A stretch of DNA of 53,846 nt from Chloroflexota bacterium (GTDB taxonomy: Bacteria > Chloroflexota > Limnocylindria > Limnocylindrales > CSP1-4), in contig PLMA01000034.1 in the NCBI GenBank assembly GCA_003141455.1, positions 54,701 to 108,546 on the forward strand, written 5' to 3'. Under the pieces are notes generated by a model, which made no database searches, was not told where the DNA came from, and saw only the letters and a program-made list of their open reading frames with translations. How positions within the stretch are numbered: the first letter of the stretch is position 1; each line of letters begins with the position of its first letter. The position numbers and the translations under genes were made by a program. Below are positions 9,915-17,889 of this stretch, piece after piece.

Positions 9915-10763
9915 TCAGAGGGCTCCGCTGGCGTCGCGCGCTGCCGCATCGGCGGCGATCCGTTCGGCCTCCGGACCGAGGTGCGCGTCGAGGTTGAGGG
10001 CACGCACGACGGCCCTACCGGCTCGGATCTCGACGACCGAGATCGCTGCCAGGCCGAAATCGAAGTTCCAGAAATGCTCCAGCGGGAGCCCGAGCAGGAG
10101 GCAGATCACGACCCGGAAGACACCGCCGTGGCCCACCACGAGAGCCCAGCGGCGCCGGTCGGCCGACTCGTCTTCGTATCCGAGGACCTGATGCCGGTCG
10201 AGGGTGCCACGCTCGCCGCCTTCGGCAAGCTCGCCCAGCAGCCTGGTCAGGGCTCCTTCGACGCGGCCGGCCACCTGGTCGAGGCTCTCGCCGCCGGGAG
10301 CGTGGTAGCGGGTCGGCCAGCGTCGCCAGGCCGCCAGTGAGTCGCCGAACCGGGCGCTGATCTCCGAGTCCTTGAGCCCTTCCCACTCTCCCTGCGCGAT
10401 CTCCGACAGGCCCGGCTCGGGGCGGAGTGGGGGAGAGACACGGCCGGCGGCGGCCAGAGCTTCGGCCACGTACTCCGCGGTGCGACGGGCCCGTCCCATA
10501 GGCGAGTGAACGATCGCGAACGGCGCTGCATCGGGGATCGGCAGCGGCGGATGGGCCCGGGGGGACGCCAGGCGGAATCCGGCAAGGCGGGCCTGCAGCT
10601 CCCCGGCTCTGCTCAGGGGCGCCTCCATCTGACCCTGGAAGCGCTTCTGGACGATGAACTCGGTCTCTCCGTGGCGCAGCAGGACGAGGATGGCGTCCAG
10701 GCCCTCGGGAATGAGTGGAGCGGCCCCGGAGGGCCGGGTTTCCCCGGCGCGAGGCCGCTCCAC
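9915..10763 (-). CDS. Histidine phosphatase (phosphoglycerate-mutase-like), possible phosphoserine phosphatase
   Basis: About 282 residues. LVLLRHGETEF gives the catalytic RHG (R30-H31 from this start). SEIAQGEWEGL carries the conserved acid, and VVGHGGVFRVV the second His. The family covers dPGM-type mutases and phosphatases. The gene follows serA closely on the same strand, and some members (iPSP of Hydrogenobacter) are metal-independent phosphoserine phosphatases, so that role is attractive here. Start uncertain: GTG 10763 lies just after the serA stop, while ATG 10811 would overlap serA by 31 bp. A cofactor-type mutase or alpha-ribazole phosphatase remains possible. Confidence 0.85.
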   Translation of the reverse strand: MERPRAGETRPSGAAPLIPEGLDAILVLLRHGETEFIVQKRFQGQMEAPLSRAGELQARLAGFRLASPRAHPPLPIPDAAPFAIVHSPMGRARRTAEYVAEALAAAGRVSPPLRPEPGLSEIAQGEWEGLKDSEISARFGDSLAAWRRWPTRYHAPGGESLDQVAGRVEGALTRLLGELAEGGERGTLDRHQVLGYEDESADRRRWALVVGHGGVFRVVICLLLGLPLEHFWNFDFGLAAISVVEIRAGRAVVRALNLDAHLGPEAERIAADAAARDASGAL

Positions 10764-10780
10764 ATCCCGCGGAGAGAAAG

Positions 10781-12364
10781 TCAACGATCCGTGGCGGCGC
10801 GGATCACCCATACGTCGAGAACCGCGGGGTGATTTCGGATCGCCGTTGCAACTGCGTCTGGGATCTCGTCGTCGACGGCCAGCAACATCAGGGCGTCTTC
10901 ACGCGGCGCCGTTCGCGCCAGGTGCATTGCGCTGATGTTCACGTCCGCCTCGCCGAGCATGAGACCGATGCGGCCCATAGTGCCAGGCTTGTCCTGATGG
11001 CGCGTGACGAACATCAGAGGGGTCGGCGCCATGTCGAGCCAGTTGTCGTCGATCCGGACCAGGCGCGGTTCGCCGTTGGCGATGGTGCCAGCCACGACAG
11101 CCTTGCCCTTGTCGCCCTCGATGGTGAGGGTGACAAGCGAGGCAAACGTTCCCGTGTCCGAGTTCTTGCTCTCGTTCACGGCAATGCCCCGGTTCTTGGC
11201 CAGGAATGCCGCGTTGATCAGGTTGACCCGCTCGGTCGTCGCGTTTTCGAGGATGCCCCGTAGTGCAGCTGCCGTCAGCTGGGAGGCATCGTGATCGGCC
11301 AGGTCGCCCGCGACCTCCACCGTGAGAGTCTTGACGGCGTGGCGGAAGTACTGCGCCGCGATCCGGCCGAGCATCACCGTCAGGGGTAGGTATGGGGTGA
11401 TCGCCCGGGCCGTTTCCGGTGTCAGCAGCGGGGCGTTGACGGCATATCGGGCGGACCGGCCGGCCAGTACGTCGATCACCTGCTCGCAGGCTTCCTCGGC
11501 GACGCGGAGCTGAGCCTCGGCCGTCAGGGCGCCCAAATGCGGGGTGAGGACCGTGTTGGGGGCCTTCAGAATGGGCGAGTCGACCGGCGGCTCGGGATCG
11601 TAGACGTCGAAGGCTGCGCCGGCCAGCTTGCCGTCGGTGAGGGCCTGGGCCACGGCCGCCTCGTTGTAGACGCCGCCGCGGGCCACGTTGACGAGCATGA
11701 CGCCGGGCTTCATCCGTGCGATCTGCTCGGCCCCGACGATGTCCCGGGTCGCCTTGTTGAGCGGCACGTGAACGGTAATGACGTCCGACTGCTCGATGAT
11801 GGCATCGAGCTCGACCAGGGTCACGCCGTGCAGAGCGGCCTGCTCGGCGGTCACGAACGGGTCGTAGCCGATCACGTTCATCTCCAGGCCGGCGGCCCGA
11901 TCGGCCACGGCCTGGCCTATCTTGCCCAGGCCGATGATGCCCAGGGTGCGGCCGCGTAGCTCGACGCCCGTGTAGTTGCTGCGCTTCCACTCGCCCCTGC
12001 GCATCGACGCGTCCGCGGCGGCGGTCTTGCGGGCAAGGGCCAGCATCAGGGCGATCGTCTGCTCGGCGGCCGAGACGGTGTTCCCGGTTGGGGCATTCAC
12101 GACCACGATGCCGGCCTTGGTGGCGGCCTCCAGGTCGACGTTGTCGACACCAACGCCGGCCCGGCCGATGACGACCAGGCGTGTGGCGTGGGCCAGGATG
12201 GCGGCCGTGACCTTGACCTGGCTACGGACCAGCAGAGCGTCGTATTCGCCGATGATCGCGGCGAGCTCATCGGGCGAGAGGCCGATCTTCTCGTCGACCT
12301 CATGATGGGCGCGCAGGATCTCGAGGCCCGACTTGGCCAGGGGCTCGGCAACGAGGATCTTCAC
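10781..12364 (-). CDS. serA: D-3-phosphoglycerate dehydrogenase
   Basis: 527 residues, the full length of type I PGDH. An N-terminal substrate domain is split by the NAD(P) domain (GLGKIG near residue 150). Catalytic residues sit in NVARGG (Arg), DVYDPEPP (Glu) and LTPHLGA (His). The intervening allosteric substrate-binding domain follows, then a C-terminal ACT domain (FVTRHQDKPGTMGRIGLMLG). It oxidises 3-phosphoglycerate to 3-phosphohydroxypyruvate, the first step of serine synthesis; the ACT domain suggests serine feedback. The ATG has AAGGAG 5-6 bases upstream and lies 10 bases after the aminotransferase gene, so the two are co-transcribed. Confidence 0.97.
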   Translation of the reverse strand: MKILVAEPLAKSGLEILRAHHEVDEKIGLSPDELAAIIGEYDALLVRSQVKVTAAILAHATRLVVIGRAGVGVDNVDLEAATKAGIVVVNAPTGNTVSAAEQTIALMLALARKTAAADASMRRGEWKRSNYTGVELRGRTLGIIGLGKIGQAVADRAAGLEMNVIGYDPFVTAEQAALHGVTLVELDAIIEQSDVITVHVPLNKATRDIVGAEQIARMKPGVMLVNVARGGVYNEAAVAQALTDGKLAGAAFDVYDPEPPVDSPILKAPNTVLTPHLGALTAEAQLRVAEEACEQVIDVLAGRSARYAVNAPLLTPETARAITPYLPLTVMLGRIAAQYFRHAVKTLTVEVAGDLADHDASQLTAAALRGILENATTERVNLINAAFLAKNRGIAVNESKNSDTGTFASLVTLTIEGDKGKAVVAGTIANGEPRLVRIDDNWLDMAPTPLMFVTRHQDKPGTMGRIGLMLGEADVNISAMHLARTAPREDALMLLAVDDEIPDAVATAIRNHPAVLDVWVIRAATDR

Positions 12365-12374
12365 GTCAGGCTCC

Positions 12375-13541
12375 TTACTTGGCCAGGCCGAGGGCTCGCA
12401 GGGCGGCTACCTGGGCGGCCTCGACGGCAGCGCCCGGCTTCACCGGCCGATCGAGTTCGATGAGGGTCTGCTCCAGGACGGCCATGGCGTTGAGGATGGC
12501 CGGGACGGTGACGTGACCCAGGTGCCCGATCCGGAAGATCTTGCCCTTGAGCGCGCCCTGGCCGCCGGCGACAACGAGGCCGAGCTTGCGGAGCTTGCCG
12601 TTGAAGGCTTTCCAGTCGAGATCCTCCGGCAGCCACGCACCGGTGACCGTGTCGGAGGCGAAGGCGGGATCGGCCAGGAGCTTGAAGCCCAGGGTCTGGA
12701 GACCCGCGCGGACGGCCGCACCGACCGCGGTGTGGCGCTTCCAAATCTCGGGCAGGGTCTCCTGTTCCATCATCTCGAGGGCGACGTCGAGCTGGAACAT
12801 CACCGCCACGGCCGGCGTCCAGGGCGTCTGGCCCGACTCGGCACTGGTCTTGTGGGCGGCCAGGTCGAAGTAGAACTTCGGCATCTTGGCAACGGCCGCC
12901 GCCTCCCAAGCGCGCGGCGAGACCGCCACGAATGAGAGTCCGGGAGCCACCATCCACGCCTTTTGGGAGCCGCTGACGACGACGTCGAGGCCCCAGGCGT
13001 CGGTCTCGAACGGGACGGCCCCGAGGCCGCTGATGGCGTCCACCAGGATCAGGGCGTCCGGTGCCGCGGCCTTCACGGCGGCAGCCAGCTCGGCGATCGG
13101 ATTGGTGACGGCAGTGGAGGTCTCGTTCTGGGTGAGCAGCACGGCCTTCCAGGGCCCGCCGGCGGCGAGAGCCTCGGCGACCTTGGCCGGTTCGGCGGCC
13201 TTGCCCCACTCATAGGACTGCTTCGTCACGTCCGCGCCGTACACCGTGGCGATCTTCGCGAACCGATCTCCGAACGCGCCGATGGTGACTGCCAGGACCT
13301 TGTCGCCGGGGGACAGGAAGCTGACGATGGCCGACTCGAGCCCGCCCGTGCCCGCGGCGGTCACGATGAGGACGTCGTTCTGGGTCTTGAAGAAGGTCTT
13401 CAGCCGATCGATGATTCGGTTCTGCAGGACGGCGAACTCGGGCCCTCGATGGTTGACCATCTGCCGAGCGCCGGCCTCGCGAACCGCGTCCGGGAGTGAC
13501 GTTGGGCCGGGGATACGAAGGTTGGGCTCGAAGCGGTTCAC
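12375..13541 (-). CDS. Class V aminotransferase (alanine-glyoxylate / serine-pyruvate type)
   Basis: 388 residues. It begins with LRIPGPTSLPDAVREAG, typical of the alanine-glyoxylate aminotransferase group. The PLP lysine is in VSGSQKAWM, TAAGTGGLE forms part of the cofactor phosphate cup, and VDAISGLGAVPFETD carries the Asp that contacts the pyridine nitrogen. GTG at 13541 is chosen because AGAGGTGG sits 5 bases upstream. Placed directly before serA, it may act as the phosphoserine aminotransferase, as some archaeal class V enzymes do. Serine-glyoxylate or alanine-glyoxylate transamination is the alternative. Confidence 0.9.
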   Translation of the reverse strand: MNRFEPNLRIPGPTSLPDAVREAGARQMVNHRGPEFAVLQNRIIDRLKTFFKTQNDVLIVTAAGTGGLESAIVSFLSPGDKVLAVTIGAFGDRFAKIATVYGADVTKQSYEWGKAAEPAKVAEALAAGGPWKAVLLTQNETSTAVTNPIAELAAAVKAAAPDALILVDAISGLGAVPFETDAWGLDVVVSGSQKAWMVAPGLSFVAVSPRAWEAAAVAKMPKFYFDLAAHKTSAESGQTPWTPAVAVMFQLDVALEMMEQETLPEIWKRHTAVGAAVRAGLQTLGFKLLADPAFASDTVTGAWLPEDLDWKAFNGKLRKLGLVVAGGQGALKGKIFRIGHLGHVTVPAILNAMAVLEQTLIELDRPVKPGAAVEAAQVAALRALGLAK

Positions 13542-13605
13542 GGGTGCCACCTCTATGCGTTTGCGGGATGTTGGGATAGTAGCGGCGCCCGGCGCTTCGC
13601 CAAAG

Positions 13606-13621
13606 TGTGATATATATGACA
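13606..13621. promoter_or_regulatory. Candidate antitoxin operator (inverted repeat)
   Basis: TGTGATATATATGACA is a 16-bp inverted repeat with 7 of 8 base pairs matching. It ends five bases before the antitoxin ATG and covers the expected -10 region. A second palindrome, GCATATGC, spans the start codon. RHH antitoxins commonly autorepress through such sites. Inferred from sequence only. Confidence 0.55.
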
Positions 13622-13625
13622 GCAT

Positions 13626-13877
13626 ATGCAGAAGCGCACTACTCTCCTGGTCGACTCGGACCTGCTGGAACGGCTCGACCGCTTCGCTGCCAGGAATGGC
13701 ACCACCAAGACCTCGGTCATCACCGCGGCGCTGGAGTCGTACCTGGAGTCGCACGACACCGCGCCGGATCTGCCGTTCCTTGCCGTGGGGCGGAGCGATC
13801 ACGGACGGCTATCTCTGGATGGGCGGTCGATCGCTCGGCGCGAGGCCGGTCTGCGGCCCGGGCCGGACGAGGTCTGA
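13626..13877 (+). CDS. Ribbon-helix-helix antitoxin (CopG/VapB-like)
   Basis: 83 residues. The N-terminal RTTLLVDSDLLERLDRFAARNGTTKTSVITAALESYLES has the beta-strand, helix, helix pattern of RHH DNA-binding antitoxins. The C-terminal ~40 residues are polar and probably fold onto the toxin. It ends three bases before the PIN-domain toxin gene, the classic antitoxin-first order. The palindrome upstream fits autoregulation. No Shine-Dalgarno is evident; the AT-rich TATATATG a few bases before the ATG could be a -10 box, which would make the transcript nearly leaderless. It lies between housekeeping genes with no transposon visible. Confidence 0.85.
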   Translation: MQKRTTLLVDSDLLERLDRFAARNGTTKTSVITAALESYLESHDTAPDLPFLAVGRSDHGRLSLDGRSIARREAGLRPGPDEV

Positions 13878-13880
13878 GTC

Positions 13881-14294
13881 GTGGCCGTCCTGCTCGACTC
13901 GAGCGCTGTACTCGCCGCGGCCGACCAGTCCGACCTGAATCACCGGGCGGCGCTGGCGTGGTTCGGCCGGGTGAATGAGCCGCTGATGATCGGGGCGCTG
14001 ACATTGGCCGAGCTTGACCTGCTGCTCCAGCGCGAGCTCGGGGTACGGGCGACCTTCGCGCTCCTGCAGTCGATAGGCAGCGGCGCCGTCAAGGTAGTCG
14101 CGCCCACGACCGCCGATCTCGTCCGGGCCGCTGAGCTGATGCACGAGACGACCGAGTACAGGCCCCGCCTGACCGATGCCGTTCTGGTAGCCACTGCCGA
14201 GCGCCTGGGAGTGACACGCGTGGCCGCGTTCGATCGCCGCCCGATCGCAATCTTCAGGCCGCGTCACGTGCGCGCTCTGGACCTGGAACCCTGA
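13881..14294 (+). CDS. PIN-domain ribonuclease toxin (VapC-like)
   Basis: 137 residues, the normal VapC size. PIN acidic residues are visible: D6 in LLDSSAV, E44 in TLAELDLLL, D99 in RLTDAVLVATAE and D118 in AAFDRRP, enough for a metal-dependent active site. VapC toxins cleave specific RNAs, commonly tRNA or rRNA, and are neutralised by the cognate antitoxin just upstream. The GTG start follows the antitoxin stop by three bases, implying coupled translation. Activity looks intact; the target RNA is unknown. Confidence 0.88.
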   Translation: MAVLLDSSAVLAAADQSDLNHRAALAWFGRVNEPLMIGALTLAELDLLLQRELGVRATFALLQSIGSGAVKVVAPTTADLVRAAELMHETTEYRPRLTDAVLVATAERLGVTRVAAFDRRPIAIFRPRHVRALDLEP

Positions 14295-14374
14295 TCCGAC
14301 GCACAGGTCGCCGGCGCCCCGAGTCGGACGACCGGATCCCGAAACCGGGACTGTAGAACCCCAGAGCGTCCGCG

Positions 14375-15907
14375 TCAGGCGTCGGCCGGGGGGTCTTTGG
14401 CGGAGTTGTCGGCCGCATCGCCTCGCTGCCCTTCGGCCATCTCCCGCATGCTCTGCCGGCGGCGCCGCATCCCTTCGGACCCGGCGGACATCGGGTCCAC
14501 GTCTTCCTGGCCCTGGGTCGGCGGTTTGCGACGCTGCGGCTGGCGTCGCCCTTCCCCGAGCCGTTCGAGCCTTTCGCCGATCCTTGCCTCCATGCCCTGG
14601 CCGCCGGGCAAGTAGTAGCGGCGACCGACCAGCTTGTCCGGGAGGTACTGCTGCTCGACGTCGTCGCCTTCGAAATCGTGCGGGTAGCGATACTTGCTCC
14701 TGCCCGACCCGCTCGAGCGCAGGTGCGCCGGGACCGGCAGAGAGCCGTGGCGCAGGACGTCGTCCATCGCGGCGAAGTAGCCACGGCCAGCTGCGTTGCT
14801 CTTGGTCGTGACCGCGAGCATGACCGTGGCCTCGGCCAGGTTGTACTGGGCCTCGGGCAGCCCGACCCAGTCGAGGGCCCGAGCGGCGGCGACGGCCACC
14901 TCCAGTGCTCTCGGATCGGCCAGCCCGATGTCTTCAGAGGCGGAGATGATGAGGCGCCGGGCGATGAAGCGGGGATCCTCGCCGGCCGCGATCATCGCCG
15001 CCAGCCAGTACAGCGCCGCGTCCGGGTCGTTGCCCCGAATGCTCTTGATGAAGGCGCTGACGGTGTCGTAGTGGCCGTCTCCGGCGCGGTCGTAGGCCAG
15101 GGCGCGCTGCTGTGCGGCGGCCTCGACGTCGCCCAGGCGCGGTGCCACACGGCCGGCCGCGTCGCGGATGCCGTCCGAGTCGGCGATCGAGACGGCACCC
15201 TCCAGGACGTTGAGGGCCTGCCGCGCGTCGCCTGCCGAAAGGCCGACGAGGTGCTCGAAGGCGTCGTCGGCGAGGGCTACTCCGCCCGTCGGACCGAGAT
15301 CTCCCGCAAGCCCGCGCTCCGCGTCGGTCAGGGCCCGCCGGACCACGATGGCGACTTGCTCGTCGGTGAGCGGCTCCAGGCGATACACCCTCAGGCGCGA
15401 CAGGAGCGCCGAGTTGACCTCGAAGTAGGGGTTCTCGGTGGTGGCGCCGACCAGAGTTACCGTTCCGTCCTCGACGTGCGGTAGCAAGGCGTCCTGCTGA
15501 GCCTTGTTGAAGCGATGGATCTCGTCGATGAAGAGCACCGTCTGGCGGCCGTGGAGGCTCAGGCCATCTCGCGCTTCGGCCACGATGGCTCGTACTTCCG
15601 CCACGCCGCTCATGACCGCCGAGATAGTCACGAGCTGGGCGCCGACCTCTTCGGCCAGGACCCGGGCCAGGCTGGTCTTGCCGCTTCCCGGAGGTCCCCA
15701 GAAGAGCAGCGAGCCGAGGTGGCCGCGTTCGAGAGCGCGGCGCAGCGTCCCGTGCTCTCCGATGAGCTGCTCGTGGCCGACGACCTCGTCCAGGGTGCGT
15801 GGTCGCATCCGGGCGGCCAGCGGCTTGCGACCTGCCGGTGGAACGAAGACCGGCTGTTGCTCGCCTTTGTCGGTGGGCGGCCTGTGGCTGGTGCGGCGTG
15901 TTGCCAT
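14375..15907 (-). CDS. rarA: Replication-associated recombination protein A (MgsA/RarA AAA+ ATPase)
   Basis: 510 residues. The RarA family opening [16 protein letters not shown] is followed by Walker A GPPGSGKT (71-78), Walker [18 protein letters not shown] (127-143) and sensor region [19 protein letters not shown]. The C-terminal tetramerisation domain includes [12 protein letters not shown]. It acts at stalled replication forks and is related to clamp loaders. The C-terminus carries an unusual ~60-residue charged tail (Arg/Gln/Pro-rich) beyond the family core. Transcription is probably leaderless: TAGCAT lies 6 bases before the ATG on the minus strand. Confidence 0.95.
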   Translation of the reverse strand: MATRRTSHRPPTDKGEQQPVFVPPAGRKPLAARMRPRTLDEVVGHEQLIGEHGTLRRALERGHLGSLLFWGPPGSGKTSLARVLAEEVGAQLVTISAVMSGVAEVRAIVAEARDGLSLHGRQTVLFIDEIHRFNKAQQDALLPHVEDGTVTLVGATTENPYFEVNSALLSRLRVYRLEPLTDEQVAIVVRRALTDAERGLAGDLGPTGGVALADDAFEHLVGLSAGDARQALNVLEGAVSIADSDGIRDAAGRVAPRLGDVEAAAQQRALAYDRAGDGHYDTVSAFIKSIRGNDPDAALYWLAAMIAAGEDPRFIARRLIISASEDIGLADPRALEVAVAAARALDWVGLPEAQYNLAEATVMLAVTTKSNAAGRGYFAAMDDVLRHGSLPVPAHLRSSGSGRSKYRYPHDFEGDDVEQQYLPDKLVGRRYYLPGGQGMEARIGERLERLGEGRRQPQRRKPPTQGQEDVDPMSAGSEGMRRRRQSMREMAEGQRGDAADNSAKDPPADA

Positions 15908-16232
15908 GCTGCGATGCTACAGGCTGGCTCGGCCTTCAGCCGTCTCGCGACGGGTGAACCGACAGTCGAGGATCACGTGCTCGCCCTCGCGGACGGGCTG
16001 GTGCTGCCGCCGCCGACTCGTGCCGACCGCGCGAAGTCTGGCTCCTGGACCGGGCGCTGCTCGTGGAGCACCCGAGGACGCGTCTAGCGAACGGCGGAGT
16101 CGGGAGACGTAGTCGCGCTCGTCGTCGCGACGCCGCCGTCCGCACTGAGCTAGTTGTGCCGTCGCGCCCGCCGGGTCCTGGACCGACGGCGGGATCCGGC
16201 CCAGGCGACGACCGACCCTTTGATTGGGCGCT
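15908..16232. other. 325-bp stretch without a confident gene
   Basis: Lies between the divergent rarA start and the 3' end of a minus-strand membrane gene. Bases 15914-16087 form a 57-codon plus-strand frame starting [16 protein letters not shown]. An adjacent frame continues from about 16024 with [16 protein letters not shown]. Joined by a frameshift they would make one longer product, so a decayed or mis-sequenced gene is possible. No RNA gene or repeat was recognised. Confidence 0.35.
15914..15919 (-). promoter_or_regulatory. Candidate leaderless -10 box for rarA
   Basis: TAGCAT on the minus strand, separated by 6 bases from the rarA ATG. No Shine-Dalgarno and no good -35 hexamer were seen. 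Confidence 0.45.
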
Positions 16233-16628
16233 CTACCCGACCGTCACCACGTGGAGGACGTCGACCAGGATGTAGATGACGGCCAGCGCCGCTGCCAGCG
16301 ACCCTCCGACCTGGACTATCCGCCGGACGTCCCGCACGACGTAGGCGTACTCCTCGGCGGCTCGAGCTGCCAGGAGTCCCTGACCGCGGGCGCGGCCCGG
16401 CCGCTCGACTTCCGCAGTCCGAGCCCGTTCGCGAGACCGAGCCCGGCCGGCCTCCGCTACCCGCTCCTGGGCGACGATCTGGGATTCGATCTCTGCTGCT
16501 CGGGCCTCTTCCTCGGCCGATAGTCCGCCGCTCGGGCTGCCTGTCGGGCGCGACTGCGGCCTCGCGGGAGCGCGTTTGTCGGCATGACGCTGGCCGGGAC
16601 GGTGTGAGCCGCGAGTGCGCTTGGCCAT
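16233..16628 (-). CDS. Small basic protein with C-terminal membrane anchor
   Basis: 131 residues, unrecognised. The first ~45 residues are very basic (MAKRTRGSHRPGQRHADKR). Residues ~45-95 are an Arg/Glu/Ala-rich probable helix or coiled coil. The last ~25 (GGSLAAALAVIYILVDVLHVV) form one membrane helix, making it a likely tail-anchored protein with its basic part in the cytoplasm. The open frame runs far upstream, but this ATG is chosen because the sequence beyond it overlaps the divergent DUF4446 gene. GGAGG lies 13 bases upstream, rather far for a ribosome-binding site. Function unknown. Confidence 0.65.
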   Translation of the reverse strand: MAKRTRGSHRPGQRHADKRAPARPQSRPTGSPSGGLSAEEEARAAEIESQIVAQERVAEAGRARSRERARTAEVERPGRARGQGLLAARAAEEYAYVVRDVRRIVQVGGSLAAALAVIYILVDVLHVVTVG

Positions 16629-16835
16629 CTTGGTTGAGGGGCCTCCGCTGAGTGTTGCTGGGCAGTCGCGGGGCCTGCGCTGCCTGTCGTTCTGAAGCTT
16701 TCGCTCGTGTCGGAGGATATCATCCCGCTTCGTCGCGCCGGCGTCGCCATCGGCGCAGCGTCGTGGCTCCTGCGAGCTGGGGAGCAACTCACCGGTGTCG
16801 GCTGGTAGACTCCGAGCCACCGAGCGGAGGAAGTC

Positions 16836-17852
16836 GTGAATTCCATTACGGACAATATGGGCGCAATAGTGCTGGTCCTGGTGGGCCTGTGCCTGGTGTT
16901 GATGCTGGTGCTTCAGGCGATGCAGATCAGCCGGCTCAGGCAACGACTGGACCAGCTGACGCGCGGCTCCGATGGCGACAGCCTCGAGGCGGTCTTCGAT
17001 GCCCACTTGGAGACGGTCCATCAGGTCGGTCGCGATCTTGACGAATTGACCGCCAGAACCGCGGTCCTGGAGAGCTCGGCACGACACCACTTCGCGCGTC
17101 TGGGTCTGGTCCGCTTCAATCCGTTCGACGACACGGGTGGCAACCAGAGCTTCGCCCTGGCCCTGCTGGACGAATCCGAGGAAGGATTCGTGGTCAGCAG
17201 CCTGCATTCCCGCACCGGGACTCGCATCTACGCCAAGGCGATCGTGGGTGGAAAGGCCGACACGTCGTTGTCCACCGAGGAGACCGAGGCGATGGGATTG
17301 GCCCGAACCAGGAAGACGGTCCGGCCCGCCCAGGCGGTTACTCGAGGGGCCGGAGGAAGGGGCGCCAGCCTGCCGGCCGACGCGACCTCCGCCGGTGCTC
17401 CCGCCGGAGCGAGCATGGCAAAGGCTGCGGTTGCCGCAAGTCCGAAAGCTGTTCCCGCCCCGGCTCCCGCGCCTGCCAAGGCTCCGGCTGCGGCCAAGGT
17501 CGCGGTCCCGGCCAAGCCCGCGGCTTCGGCTGGTGGCGTGGCTCCGGCTGCGGCCAAGGCCACGGCTTCGGCTGATGCCCCTGCTCCGGCTGCGGCCGAA
17601 GTCGCGGCTCCAGTCAAGGCTCCGGCTCCGGCCAGGGCGCCGTCCGCGGGCGGTGCGTCCGATCGGAAAGTCGCCGGCGGAAGCGAGACGACCGACCGGA
17701 CTCTGGCTGCCAAGGGCCAGAGCAAGGGCGAAGAAGCCGTAGCCGCGGACTCAAGCTCCGAAGCGGACTCCGAGCGTATCGGTCGCAAGCCTGGGAGGCC
17801 GGCTGCCGCCGAGCCGATCCCGGCCCAGAGGACGGATACGCCGGGCTCGTGA
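16836..17852 (+). CDS. DUF4446 membrane protein with Ala/Pro/Lys-rich tail
   Basis: 338 residues. An N-terminal membrane helix (~9-28, AIVLVLVGLCLVLMLVLQAM) is followed by a coiled coil and then a compact domain with LGLVRFNPFDDTGGNQSFALALLD and the family ending SRTGTRIYAKAI. This matches DUF4446, common in Firmicutes and Chloroflexota and often near parB or chromosome genes. From ~residue 165 the protein becomes a low-complexity histone-H1-like tail of Ala, Pro and Lys (PAKAPAAAKVAVPAKPAAS), ending in an acidic Ser-rich part. GTG at 16836 has GCGGAGG five bases upstream. TAGACT at 16806 may be its -10 box. The tail could bind nucleic acid or be a flexible linker. Confidence 0.8.
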   Translation: MNSITDNMGAIVLVLVGLCLVLMLVLQAMQISRLRQRLDQLTRGSDGDSLEAVFDAHLETVHQVGRDLDELTARTAVLESSARHHFARLGLVRFNPFDDTGGNQSFALALLDESEEGFVVSSLHSRTGTRIYAKAIVGGKADTSLSTEETEAMGLARTRKTVRPAQAVTRGAGGRGASLPADATSAGAPAGASMAKAAVAASPKAVPAPAPAPAKAPAAAKVAVPAKPAASAGGVAPAAAKATASADAPAPAAAEVAAPVKAPAPARAPSAGGASDRKVAGGSETTDRTLAAKGQSKGEEAVAADSSSEADSERIGRKPGRPAAAEPIPAQRTDTPGS

Positions 17853-17889
17853 CACGTGAGATGTCACTGCCGCCGGCGAGCCTCACCAG

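Noticed and set aside
13606-14294. VapBC module as part of a transposon or island
   Set aside because: No transposase, terminal repeats or target duplication seen in the flanks.
16629-17207. 5' extension of the small tail-anchored membrane protein frame
   Set aside because: It would overlap the DUF4446 gene almost from its start; only the part from the ATG at 16628 looks coding.
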